Of a stretch of DNA of 16,481 nucleotides, positions 7,750-14,721 are shown one piece after another. The notes under the pieces were generated by a model, which was given only the letters and a program-made list of their open reading frames with translations, searched no databases and had not been told where the DNA came from. The translations under genes were made by a program, and so were the position numbers. Position 1 is the first letter of the stretch. Every line of letters begins with the position of its first letter. The stretch is from Flavobacteriia bacterium (GTDB lineage Bacteria; Bacteroidota; Bacteroidia; Flavobacteriales; Flavobacteriaceae): assembly GCA_030626085.1 (NCBI GenBank), contig DAOUPQ010000018.1, positions 1 through 16,481 of the forward strand, read 5' to 3'.

Positions 7750-8607
7750 ATGATCAGCAGAGAGCAATTTGAGAAAGAATTACAAATAATCATTAAAAAC
7801 AGTATTAGAGAAGATATTGGTGAAGGAGATCACAGTTCTTTAGCCTGTATCCCAAAAGATGCTAAAGGGCAAGCTAAACTATTGGTTAAAGAAAAAGGTG
7901 TAATTGCGGGTATTGATTTCGCTAAAATGATCTTTACTGAAATTGACAAAGATATTAAGATTGAAACTTTTTTAAGTGATGGCGATAAAGTAAAAATTGG
8001 CGATATTGCTTTTTTTGTTACAGGCAACTCTCAATCAATTTTAAAAGCTGAGCGATTTGTTCTTAATTCTATGCAAAGAATGAGTGCTATTGCTAAGAAA
8101 ACAAGAAAATTCACCAAAATATTAAAGGGAACCAAAACTAAAGTTCTTGATACTAGAAAAACAACTCCAGGAATAAGAGCCCTTGAAAAATGGGCTGTAA
8201 AAATTGGTGGAGGTGAAAATCATCGTTTTGCTTTATATGATATGATTATGCTTAAAGATAATCATATCGATTTTGCAGGTGGAGTTGATAAGGCAATTGA
8301 AAAAACAAAAGCTTATTTAAAGAAAAATCAACTTGATCTTAAAATTATTGTTGAAGCACGTAGTTTAAATGAAATTGAAACTATTTTAAAACACGATGGT
8401 ATCCGCAGAATTTTAATTGATAATTTTAACTATCAAGATACCGTAAAAGCTGTTAAACTAATTGGAGATAAATGCCAAACCGAGTCATCGGGTGGAATTA
8501 CTTTAGAAACAGCTCGTGCTTATGCAGAATGTGGAGTTGATTATATTTCTTCAGGTGCAATAACACACTCAGTAAGTAATATGGATTTGAGTTTAAAAGC
8601 TATGTGA
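7750..8607 (+). CDS. nadC: Nicotinate-nucleotide pyrophosphorylase (carboxylating) NadC
   Basis: This 285-residue quinolinate phosphoribosyltransferase converts quinolinate and PRPP to nicotinate mononucleotide with loss of CO2, the third step of de novo NAD synthesis in the cytoplasm. The family motifs are present: ERFVLNSMQRMS (101-112), LDTRKTTPGIR (133-143) for quinolinate binding, GGGENHR (153-159), LKDNHI (168-173), EAR at 202-204, and ESSGGI (245-250) for phosphate binding. Length is normal. The stop is TGA at 8605-8607, only 12 bases before the MITE. Before that insertion nadC and pcm would have ended 2 bases apart. No nadA or nadB is in the window. Confidence 0.97.
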   Translation: MISREQFEKELQIIIKNSIREDIGEGDHSSLACIPKDAKGQAKLLVKEKGVIAGIDFAKMIFTEIDKDIKIETFLSDGDKVKIGDIAFFVTGNSQSILKAERFVLNSMQRMSAIAKKTRKFTKILKGTKTKVLDTRKTTPGIRALEKWAVKIGGGENHRFALYDMIMLKDNHIDFAGGVDKAIEKTKAYLKKNQLDLKIIVEARSLNEIETILKHDGIRRILIDNFNYQDTVKAVKLIGDKCQTESSGGITLETARAYAECGVDYISSGAITHSVSNMDLSLKAM

Positions 8608-8614
8608 TCTTACT

Positions 8615-8619
8615 TATTA
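8615..8619. repeat. Left copy of 5-bp target-site duplication (TATTA)
   Basis: TATTA directly abuts the left terminal inverted repeat. The same pentamer is at 8887-8891, directly abutting the right one. Confidence 0.75.
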
Positions 8620-8637
8620 ACCTGAGTTCGAGCTAAG
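8620..8637 (+). repeat. Left terminal inverted repeat of the MITE
   Basis: ACCTGAGTTCGAGCTAAG; 16 of 18 positions match the reverse complement of 8869-8886. The differences are A/G at position 6 and G/C at position 13. Confidence 0.85.
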
Positions 8638-8691
8638 ATTTATTTCACAGAAAGTCAATAGTGCACTAGGTTTGATACTGAAAATCAAGAA

Positions 8692-8709
8692 GTAATAACT
8701 GGTTATTAC
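8692..8709. repeat. 8-bp perfect palindromic hairpin inside the MITE
   Basis: GTAATAAC (8692-8699), two bases, then GTTATTAC (8702-8709). It sits at the tip of the larger imperfect fold 8648-8666 / 8735-8752. Confidence 0.75.
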
Positions 8710-8868
8710 AAGTTATTTTTAGTTCGAAGATGGTGTGCTATTGGCTTTTCTGCTTGCAGATTTCGATATTTAACCCATATACTTCATCAAATTTCCTTGC
8801 ATTATCCCGCATAGTGCTACGAAAATTTGACTCGTCTATGTGCTAATTATCTGGAACTGTGAACAAAG

Positions 8869-8886
8869 CTTAGGTCGAACCCAGGT
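8869..8886 (-). repeat. Right terminal inverted repeat of the MITE, containing the pcm stop codon
   Basis: Read on the minus strand it is ACCTGGGTTCGACCTAAG. The pcm reading frame enters it from the right: an AAC codon straddles its outer edge, then CTG GGT TCG ACC TAA, so the stop codon at 8870-8872 is element sequence. Confidence 0.85.
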
Positions 8887-9529
8887 TATTACTATCCTTT
8901 AACAGCGGTACAAACCTAAAATCGCCATACTCATGTTTATCAAATTCTTTTTCACCTTTACGCGTATAAAGTGTCATAACCTGAGTATTTTTTCCAACAG
9001 GAATAACCAACCTACCTCCTATTTTTAACTGACTTAACAATGATTTAGGTACATATGGGGCACCTGCTGTAACAATAATACCATCAAATGGGGCATTATC
9101 AGGTAAACCTAAATAACCATCACCAAAAACTAATTTTTTAGAAACATAACCAACCTTTGGTAAAAACTTTTTTGTCAACAAATACAATTCTTTTTGTCGT
9201 TCAATACTATATACCTCAGCTTTTAATTCAATCAAAATCGCAGTTTGATAACCCGATCCTGTACCTATCTCTAAAATTTTATCATTGGGTTTTACCTCTA
9301 ATAATTCAGTTTGAAAAGCAACAGTATAAGGTTGTGAAATAGTTTGATCAGCAGCAATAGGAAATGGTTTGTCCTGATATGCGAAATCAATAAATCCAGA
9401 ATCCATAAATAAATGTCTGGGCACTTTACTGATAGCTTCAAGTACTGAATCATCTTCAATCCCTTTGGCTTTAATCGTAGCAACCAACTGATTTCTAAGT
9501 CCTCTATGTTTGGGTAAATCTTTTATCAT
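8870..9529 (-). CDS. pcm: Protein-L-isoaspartate O-methyltransferase Pcm, C-terminus rewritten by the MITE
   Basis: This 219-residue SAM-dependent enzyme methylates L-isoaspartyl residues in damaged proteins so that they revert to aspartate. The motifs are VPRHLF (36-41), the substrate loop QTISQPYTVAF (62-72), SAM motif I LEIGTGSGYQ (86-95), acidic E110 in SIERQ, GDGYLGLP (137-144), and VTAGAP (153-158). The core ends with FRFVPLL (204-210), normally just before the stop in related proteins. Here the last codons NLGST-stop come from the terminal repeat of the inserted element. Removing the element plus one TATTA gives LLKDSNK-stop (215 residues), with TAA at 8610-8612. Since the core is intact, activity is probably kept. 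It is divergent from the oxidoreductase gene at 9613. Confidence 0.95.
   Translation of the reverse strand: MIKDLPKHRGLRNQLVATIKAKGIEDDSVLEAISKVPRHLFMDSGFIDFAYQDKPFPIAADQTISQPYTVAFQTELLEVKPNDKILEIGTGSGYQTAILIELKAEVYSIERQKELYLLTKKFLPKVGYVSKKLVFGDGYLGLPDNAPFDGIIVTAGAPYVPKSLLSQLKIGGRLVIPVGKNTQVMTLYTRKGEKEFDKHEYGDFRFVPLLKDSNNLGST
8887..8891. repeat. Right copy of 5-bp target-site duplication (TATTA)
   Basis: Identical to 8615-8619 and directly adjacent to the right terminal inverted repeat. It lies within codons 213-215 of pcm. Confidence 0.75.
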
Positions 9530-9588
9530 ACGATTTCAAAAATAAGTAATTATTTTACTAAATAAACCAAATACAATATCATATTTTG

Positions 9589-9596
9589 TATTTTTG
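9589..9596 (+). promoter_or_regulatory. Candidate -7 box upstream of the Gfo/Idh/MocA gene
   Basis: TATTTTTG matches TAnnTTTG and lies 16 bases before the ATG at 9613, giving a very short leader. Just upstream AAATACAA (9569-9576) and TTGTATTT (9586-9593) form an 8-bp inverted repeat overlapping the box, which could be an operator or chance in AT-rich DNA. Confidence 0.35.
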
Positions 9597-9612
9597 AATA
9601 AAAATATTTAAC

Positions 9613-10572
9613 ATGTTAAAAGCAGGTATTTTAGGTGCCGGTCACCTTGGGAAAATTCATTTAAAATTAATTTCTCAATCTCCACAATATAATCTAATTG
9701 GTTTTTATGATCCTGATAAAGAAAGTGCTCAATTAGTATCTAAAGAATTTGGTTATCATTTGTTTAATTCTGTAGATGAATTGATTGATGCAGTTGATGT
9801 TGTTGATATTGTAACACCAACTCTTAATCATTATGATTGTGCTTTATCAGCTATAAAAAAAGGCAAGCATATATTCATTGAAAAGCCAATCACTAAAACT
9901 GTAGCTGAAGCCGATCAATTGAATGAATTGGTTTCAGAGTACAAAGTTAAAGGTCAGGTTGGTCATGTTGAAAGATTCAATCCTGCTTTTACTGCCGTAC
10001 GTGAAACCATTAAAAATCCTATGTTTATTGAAACACACAGATTGGCTGAATTTAATCCGCGTGGCACTGATGTTCCTGTAGTTTTAGATCTGATGATCCA
10101 TGATATTGATATCATTTTAAGTATTGTTAATTCGAAAGTGAAAAATATTCAAGCAAGCGGCGTTTCTGTTATTAGTGAAACACCCGATATTGCCAATGCC
10201 CGAATAGAATTTGAAAACGGTTGTGTAGCCAATTTAACTGCCAGCAGAATTTCAATGAAAAATATGCGTAAATCTAGATTTTTTCAAAAAGACGCTTATA
10301 TCTCAGTTGATTTTTTAGACAAAAAAAGTGAAGTTGTAAAAATGAAAGATGTTCCCGAAAATCCCGATGAATTTGCCATGATCTTACAAAATGCCGAGGG
10401 TATTAAAAAACAGATCTATTTTGAGCATCCCAACATAGAGCAAAATAATGCCATTTTAGATGAGTTAGAATCATTTGCAAATGCAATTCAAAATAATACA
10501 ACACCCGTTGTTTCATTATTTCAAGGAACCGAAGCTTTACGTGTAGCACAAGAAATTATCAATAAATTATAA
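9613..10572 (+). CDS. Gfo/Idh/MocA family NAD(P)-dependent oxidoreductase
   Basis: This 319-residue cytoplasmic dehydrogenase has an N-terminal Rossmann fold, GILGAGHLGKIH (5-16), with the acidic Asp33 after the second strand (FYDPD). The family's EKP motif is at 90-92, with Lys91 the usual catalytic/cofactor lysine. The C-terminal half has GHVERFNPAF (117-126) and DLMIHDIDI (159-167), the usual DxxxHxxD-type active-site pattern with His163. Members oxidise or reduce sugars, sugar nucleotides or inositols; the GHxERFNPA form is common in envelope sugar metabolism, but the substrate is not determined by these motifs. It is followed after 28 bases by a 3-hydroxybutyryl-CoA dehydrogenase gene on the same strand, a likely operon. 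Confidence 0.9.
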   Translation: MLKAGILGAGHLGKIHLKLISQSPQYNLIGFYDPDKESAQLVSKEFGYHLFNSVDELIDAVDVVDIVTPTLNHYDCALSAIKKGKHIFIEKPITKTVAEADQLNELVSEYKVKGQVGHVERFNPAFTAVRETIKNPMFIETHRLAEFNPRGTDVPVVLDLMIHDIDIILSIVNSKVKNIQASGVSVISETPDIANARIEFENGCVANLTASRISMKNMRKSRFFQKDAYISVDFLDKKSEVVKMKDVPENPDEFAMILQNAEGIKKQIYFEHPNIEQNNAILDELESFANAIQNNTTPVVSLFQGTEALRVAQEIINKL

Positions 10573-10600
10573 ATTTTTAATTATCACAAAATTTAATCTC

Positions 10601-11488
10601 ATGAAAAATATTTCAATAATTGGTGCCGGAACTATGGGAAATGGTATTGCCCATGTTTTTGCACAAAATGGATTTCAAGTCAATTTAATAGATATTTCTC
10701 AAAATGCACTTGACAGAGCCTTATCAACCATCAATAAAAACCTTGAACGCTTATTAAGTAAAGAGAGAATTACCAATGATATAAAAGATGAAACATTAAA
10801 AAACATAGTAACTTTTAATACGATTTCTGAAGGGTTAAAAAATGCTGATCTTGTTATTGAAGCAGCTACTGAAAATGAAGATATTAAACTTAAAATCTTT
10901 AGACAGATCGATAAAGAAGCTCCCGATAAATGTATTTTGGCTACAAATACATCATCAATTTCAATTACAAAAATTGCTGCGGTTACATCTCGTCCTGATA
11001 AAGTTATTGGTATGCATTTTATGAATCCTGTTCCCATTATGAAATTGGTGGAGATCATCAGGGGGTATTCTACAAGTAATGAAGTTACTCAAACCATTAT
11101 GGACCTTTCAAAACAATTAAAAAAAGTACCTGTAGAGGTAAATGACTATCCAGGTTTTATCGCCAACCGTATTTTAATGCCTATGCTAAATGAAGCTATT
11201 TATGCTTTATATGAAAATGTAGCCGGTATTTATGAAATCGATACTGTTATGAAATTGGGTATGGCACATCCAATGGGTCCTTTACAATTAGCTGATTTTA
11301 TCGGACTTGATGTGTGTTTATCAATACTAAATGTATTGTATGACGGTTTTGGAAATCCCAAATATGCACCATGTCCTTTATTAGTAAATATGGTTGCCGC
11401 TGGTAAATTGGGAGCTAAATCAGGTGAAGGGTTCTATGATTATTCTGAAAGCAGAAAAGCTGAGAAAATTTCTAACCAATTTGTATAA
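10601..11488 (+). CDS. hbd: 3-hydroxybutyryl-CoA dehydrogenase
   Basis: This 295-residue single-function 3-hydroxyacyl-CoA dehydrogenase interconverts 3-hydroxybutyryl-CoA and acetoacetyl-CoA with NAD(P). The N-terminal cofactor domain has GAGTMGNGIAHVFA (8-21), Asp31 after the second strand, and VIEAATEN (85-92). Catalytic residues are His139 in GMHFMNPVP, paired with Glu151 in MKLVEI; Ser118 (NTSS) and Asn189 (ANR) are also present. The C-terminal helical dimerisation domain (about 185-295) contains HPMGPLQLADFIGLD (223-237) and GAKSGEGFYDY (271-281). No enoyl-CoA hydratase is fused, unlike FadB. The probable role is short-chain fatty-acid oxidation or acetoacetyl-CoA metabolism. It is the last gene of a two-gene unit, and its stop is followed at once by a strong terminator. 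Confidence 0.93.
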   Translation: MKNISIIGAGTMGNGIAHVFAQNGFQVNLIDISQNALDRALSTINKNLERLLSKERITNDIKDETLKNIVTFNTISEGLKNADLVIEAATENEDIKLKIFRQIDKEAPDKCILATNTSSISITKIAAVTSRPDKVIGMHFMNPVPIMKLVEIIRGYSTSNEVTQTIMDLSKQLKKVPVEVNDYPGFIANRILMPMLNEAIYALYENVAGIYEIDTVMKLGMAHPMGPLQLADFIGLDVCLSILNVLYDGFGNPKYAPCPLLVNMVAAGKLGAKSGEGFYDYSESRKAEKISNQFV

Positions 11489-11490
11489 AC

Positions 11491-11541
11491 TTAAATAAAA
11501 AAGTAAAAAGTCCAAAACGGACTTTTTACTTTTTTATTTAA
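11491..11541. terminator. Bidirectional terminator with a 23-bp perfect stem
   Basis: Positions 11491-11513 are the exact reverse complement of 11519-11541 around a 5-base loop (AAAAC). The stem core is AAAAAGTCC/GGACTTTTT, with a second A-run/T-run outside it. T-runs follow the core on both strands, so it can end both the plus-strand hbd transcript and the minus-strand transcript arriving from 11560. Confidence 0.9.
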
Positions 11542-11559
11542 ACATTAGATTTCAAAAAA

Positions 11560-12015
11560 TTACAACCACTTTAAAAAGTAATCCATTAATTCTTCTTTAA
11601 GTTCATAATGTAGTTTGATATATGTTTTCATATCATCTCTTAATGTTGTTTGTTGATTTCTTAATCGGCCGTCAATTTCTTCATCTAAATCAACCACATC
11701 AACAATTCTCAATTTTAATCTAATTCTTTGTAATAGTCGTCCAATAACCTCTTTTTCACGAATAATTCTGTTTTGATATCCTTCTAAAGGAGTCATTGCC
11801 TTAATACCTAAATTACGTTTAGCAACATCTTCCAATTTTTTTTCGAATCTTTCCATTTCATCACGGTGAAATCTCAACTCTTTTTTCCAGACTTTTAAAT
11901 TAAATTTTAAATCACTTAAATAAACAATTTTTGTCTCCATACCTGAACCGTTTTTAATTTTAATAACACTATAAATTTCATTAAAATATTTGACATAATT
12001 AGTGATAAAACTCAT
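11560..12015 (-). CDS. Small charged, predicted helical protein of unknown function
   Basis: The longest form is 151 residues; a more likely start is the internal ATG at 11940, giving 126 residues beginning METKIVYLSDLKFNLKVW. I prefer the shorter form because the first 25 codons look less like the rest and a small METKIVYL-type protein resembles others I recall from flavobacteria; this is inference. The shorter form is rich in Lys, Arg, Glu, Asp and Leu, with heptad-like helices (about 18-45 and 62-80 of the short form) and a C-terminal helix ending LMDYFLKWL. No signal peptide, membrane segment, cysteine or enzyme motif is visible. It is the last gene of the minus-strand run after nnr (55-base gap) and faces hbd across a shared terminator. 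Not recognised; I assign no function. Confidence 0.7.
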   Translation of the reverse strand: MSFITNYVKYFNEIYSVIKIKNGSGMETKIVYLSDLKFNLKVWKKELRFHRDEMERFEKKLEDVAKRNLGIKAMTPLEGYQNRIIREKEVIGRLLQRIRLKLRIVDVVDLDEEIDGRLRNQQTTLRDDMKTYIKLHYELKEELMDYFLKWL

Positions 12016-12070
12016 TTTTTTTAAAATACTTCATAAAAGCATTTGAATTAATGAATTATGAACCAAAATT

Positions 12071-13591
12071 TCAAATCTCTTTTATTACATCGGCAAAAAA
12101 ATCAAAAATATTTGAAGCTGTAAAAGTTTCCATGGTATAATTATTATGTAAAGCAATATCAGCAGTTCTTCCATGGATATAAACAGCAAATATAGCTGCA
12201 TCCAGTGATTTATAACCCTGAGCAATTAATCCGGTTATGATTCCTGTAAGAACATCACCACTACCACCTGTTGCTAATGCAGGATTACCAGTTTTATTAA
12301 AATATAATTTTTGTTGATCTGCTATTACAGTATTGGCTCCTTTTAAAACAACAATGCAGTTATACTGATTTGAAAATGCTAAAAGTTTTTCTAATTTTTC
12401 AAAATCATTTTTCCATTTCCCAACCAATCTTTCAAACTCTTTAGGATGTGGTGTAAGGATCGTTTCTTTTGGCAAGAATTCTAATTGCTCTTTATTATTC
12501 GATAAAATATTTAAAGCATCCGCATCAATCACTAATGGTAATGAATTATTTTTTAGAAATTTAATAAATCCATCCGTTGTTTTTGAGCTTGTTCCTAATC
12601 CCATACCTATTCCTATCACATTTGGATTGGTTTTATAATTGAAAAATTGAATTTCTTTTTCGTCATCAACTTCAGTCATAACTTCCGGAATTGAAGTTTG
12701 AAGAATTTGATAACCACATTTAGGCACATAAGCTGAAACCAAACCGCTGCCAATCTTCAATGCAGCTTTTGACGCTAAAACTACAGCGCCAATTTTACCA
12801 AAACTACCACCTATCAATAAACTATGGCCAAAAGTACCTTTATGAGAGAATTTTGAACGTGGTTTGTATATTTTTTTTATTTTATTTATTGTTATCAGAT
12901 GAAAATTAGTATCAATACCATCAATATAATTTTGATCTAAACCAATATTCAATAAATGCCAATCTCCATAAAACATCTCATTTTCTTGAAGTAAAAAAGC
13001 CAATTTTGGATTCTGAAAAGTCAGTGTAATGCTAGCTTTAATTATTGCATTTTTATCAAATTTTGGTATTATATTAGAATCGCCAATGCTTCCTGCAGCT
13101 AATCCAGACGGAAAATCAATTGCTATAACTCTAGCTTTTGTACTATTAATATTTTGAATAATTTCTTTAACAAATCCTTGAGGAGATCTTGTTAATCCTA
13201 TACCAAAAATTGCATCAATTATTATATCAAAATTTGAGATCTTAAAAGTGTAATTATTATCTGTTAGATCAATAGGTTTATAACCTAGTTCAGTAAGTCT
13301 ACTATAATTAGTTATAAAATCACTGCTTTTATTATTGCTAAAATTAACAATATAAGTATTTACATCATATCCTAATTGCAATAATTTTCTGGCAATAACC
13401 AAACCATCACCTCCATTATTTCCTACACCACAAAAAATATGAATCGTATTTTGAAAATCATTTAAATAATGAACAATCCAATCAGTACATACTCCTGCAG
13501 CATGTTCCATTAGATCTAAAGATAAAATAGGAAGATTTTTAATAGTAGCCTGATCGGCTTTGTAAATTTGCTTAGCTGATAGTATTTTCAT
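12071..13591 (-). CDS. nnr: Bifunctional NAD(P)H-hydrate epimerase / ADP-dependent NAD(P)H-hydrate dehydratase
   Basis: This 506-residue repair enzyme restores hydrated NADH and NADPH (NADHX, NADPHX). The N-terminal epimerase (YjeF_N, about 1-225) has GVGNNGGDGLVIAR (55-68), Asp127 in DAIFGIG, and DFPSG (159-163). The C-terminal ribokinase-like dehydratase (about 235-506) has KFSHKGTFGHSLLIGG (247-262), GMGLG (329-333), DADALN (356-361), TPHPKEFERL (380-389), the KGAN motif (418-421), and GNPALATGGSGDVLTG (436-450/451) for nucleotide binding and catalysis. Both halves look complete. It is downstream of accA on the same strand with a 60-base gap. The stop is TGA. Confidence 0.96.
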   Translation of the reverse strand: MKILSAKQIYKADQATIKNLPILSLDLMEHAAGVCTDWIVHYLNDFQNTIHIFCGVGNNGGDGLVIARKLLQLGYDVNTYIVNFSNNKSSDFITNYSRLTELGYKPIDLTDNNYTFKISNFDIIIDAIFGIGLTRSPQGFVKEIIQNINSTKARVIAIDFPSGLAAGSIGDSNIIPKFDKNAIIKASITLTFQNPKLAFLLQENEMFYGDWHLLNIGLDQNYIDGIDTNFHLITINKIKKIYKPRSKFSHKGTFGHSLLIGGSFGKIGAVVLASKAALKIGSGLVSAYVPKCGYQILQTSIPEVMTEVDDEKEIQFFNYKTNPNVIGIGMGLGTSSKTTDGFIKFLKNNSLPLVIDADALNILSNNKEQLEFLPKETILTPHPKEFERLVGKWKNDFEKLEKLLAFSNQYNCIVVLKGANTVIADQQKLYFNKTGNPALATGGSGDVLTGIITGLIAQGYKSLDAAIFAVYIHGRTADIALHNNYTMETFTASNIFDFFADVIKEI

Positions 13592-13651
13592 AGTAAAACA
13601 TATATACCATAAAAATACTAATATATGCTTACTAAAACAAGGTTTTAAAAA

Positions 13652-14605
13652 CTATCCTCTAAATTCACCCATATTGGCATATTTATCCATTCTTTTTTCA
13701 ACCAATTTTTTGATTGGTAGCTTTTTCAATTCTGAATAAGCTTTAATAATTGCCATTTCAACTGATCTATATGCTTTTTCTCTATCAGCATGTGCACCTC
13801 CAAGAGGTTCTCTAATTATACCATCAATTAATTTCATACTTTTCATATCTTTTGGCGTAAGTTTTAAAGCTTCAGCTGCAATTTCTTTATACTCCCAGCT
13901 ACGCCATAAAATTGAAGAGCAAGATTCTGGTGAAATCACTGAATACCAGGTATTTTCCAACATATAAACTACATCACCAACACCAATACCTAAAGCACCT
14001 CCAGATGCCCCTTCGCCAATAACAATAGTAATAATTGGTGTTTTTAATTTTGACATTTCAAAGATGTTTCTGGCAATTGCTTCACCTTGTCCTCTTTCTT
14101 CTGCTTCTAAGCCCGGATATGCACCAGGTGTATCTAAAAAAGTTACAACCGGAATACTAAATTTCTCAGCCATCTTCATCAGCCTTAATGCTTTACGATA
14201 ACCTTCAGGATTCGCCATCCCAAAATTTCTATACTGTCGCATTTTAGTATTATATCCCTTTTGTTGTCCAATAAACATAAATGACTGATCTCCAATTTTA
14301 CCTAAACCACCAATCATAGCCTTATCATCTTTTACGGTTCTATCACCGTGAAGCTCCATAAAGGTATCTTGAGTGATATTATTTATAAAATCTAAAGTAT
14401 ATGGCCGGGAAGGGTGACGAGATATTTGAACTCTTTGCCAGGGTGTCAGATCTCTAAAAATACTTTTCCTTGTTTCGTTTAGTTTTTTTTCTATTTGTTC
14501 ACACGTATCCGTAACATCAACATCACTTTTCTCTCCTATTAAGATACATTCTTTTAGCTGGTCTTCTAACTCTTTTATCGGCAATTCAAAATCTAAATAT
14601 TCCAT
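13652..14605 (-). CDS. accA: Acetyl-CoA carboxylase carboxyltransferase subunit alpha
   Basis: This cytoplasmic subunit, with AccD, transfers the carboxyl group from biotin carboxyl carrier protein to acetyl-CoA, forming malonyl-CoA for fatty-acid synthesis. I chose the ATG at 14605 (317 residues, MEYLDFELPIKELEDQL), which matches the usual flavobacterial start; the frame can be extended two codons to a TTG at 14611 but nothing supports it. Numbering from the chosen start, the N-terminal helices (about 1-60) precede the crotonase-like core. Motifs include HPSRPYTLDFI (about 64-74), QQKGYNTK (114-121), LDTPGAYPG (157-165), and the oxyanion-hole segment GEGASGGALGIG (197-208). SPESCSSILWR (225-235) follows. 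It heads the accA-nnr run and lies 117 bases downstream of the EamA gene. Confidence 0.97.
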   Translation of the reverse strand: MEYLDFELPIKELEDQLKECILIGEKSDVDVTDTCEQIEKKLNETRKSIFRDLTPWQRVQISRHPSRPYTLDFINNITQDTFMELHGDRTVKDDKAMIGGLGKIGDQSFMFIGQQKGYNTKMRQYRNFGMANPEGYRKALRLMKMAEKFSIPVVTFLDTPGAYPGLEAEERGQGEAIARNIFEMSKLKTPIITIVIGEGASGGALGIGVGDVVYMLENTWYSVISPESCSSILWRSWEYKEIAAEALKLTPKDMKSMKLIDGIIREPLGGAHADREKAYRSVEMAIIKAYSELKKLPIKKLVEKRMDKYANMGEFRG

Positions 14606-14678
14606 ATTCAATGAGTTAATAATTATAAAACTGTTCTTTAAATAAAAAATCCGTTTATTTTTGTTTCTAATCTTTTTA

Positions 14679-14686
14679 CAAATATA
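14679..14686 (-). promoter_or_regulatory. Candidate -7 box upstream of accA
   Basis: The minus strand reads TATATTTG, fitting TAnnTTTG, about 75 bases before the accA ATG at 14605. It lies in the gap after the transporter gene, so accA may have its own promoter. No -33 TTG at standard spacing was found. Confidence 0.35.
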
Positions 14687-14721
14687 AAACTTTGGTCTGA
14701 TTTATATTTATGCTTTGTAAT

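Larger units (their letters stand above)
8620..8886. mobile_element. MITE-like non-autonomous element, 267 bp
   Basis: The element starts ACCTGAGTTCGAGCTAAG and ends with the reverse complement of ACCTGGGTTCGACCTAAG. These 18-bp terminal inverted repeats match at 16 positions. With one gap the similarity runs inward to about 31 bases, through a shared TTCACAG. It is flanked by a perfect TATTA duplication. It has no transposase gene. The left half folds on itself: 8648-8666 pairs imperfectly with 8735-8752, with an 8-bp perfect hairpin at the tip. The right half (about 8753-8856) is unpaired and holds only a short minus-strand open stretch. The AC...GT ends and purine/TTCGA core might suggest an IS982- or similar DDE-type parent, but I cannot confirm that here. 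Cutting it out with one TATTA copy restores a plausible pcm end. Confidence 0.85.

Noticed and set aside
14606..14611. TTG start two codons upstream for accA
   Set aside because: The ATG at 14605 gives the usual MEYLDFEL start; nothing favours a rare start for two extra residues.
14656..14663. Plus-strand TATTTTTG as a promoter
   Set aside because: No plus-strand gene follows; chance matches to TAnnTTTG are common in AT-rich spacers.
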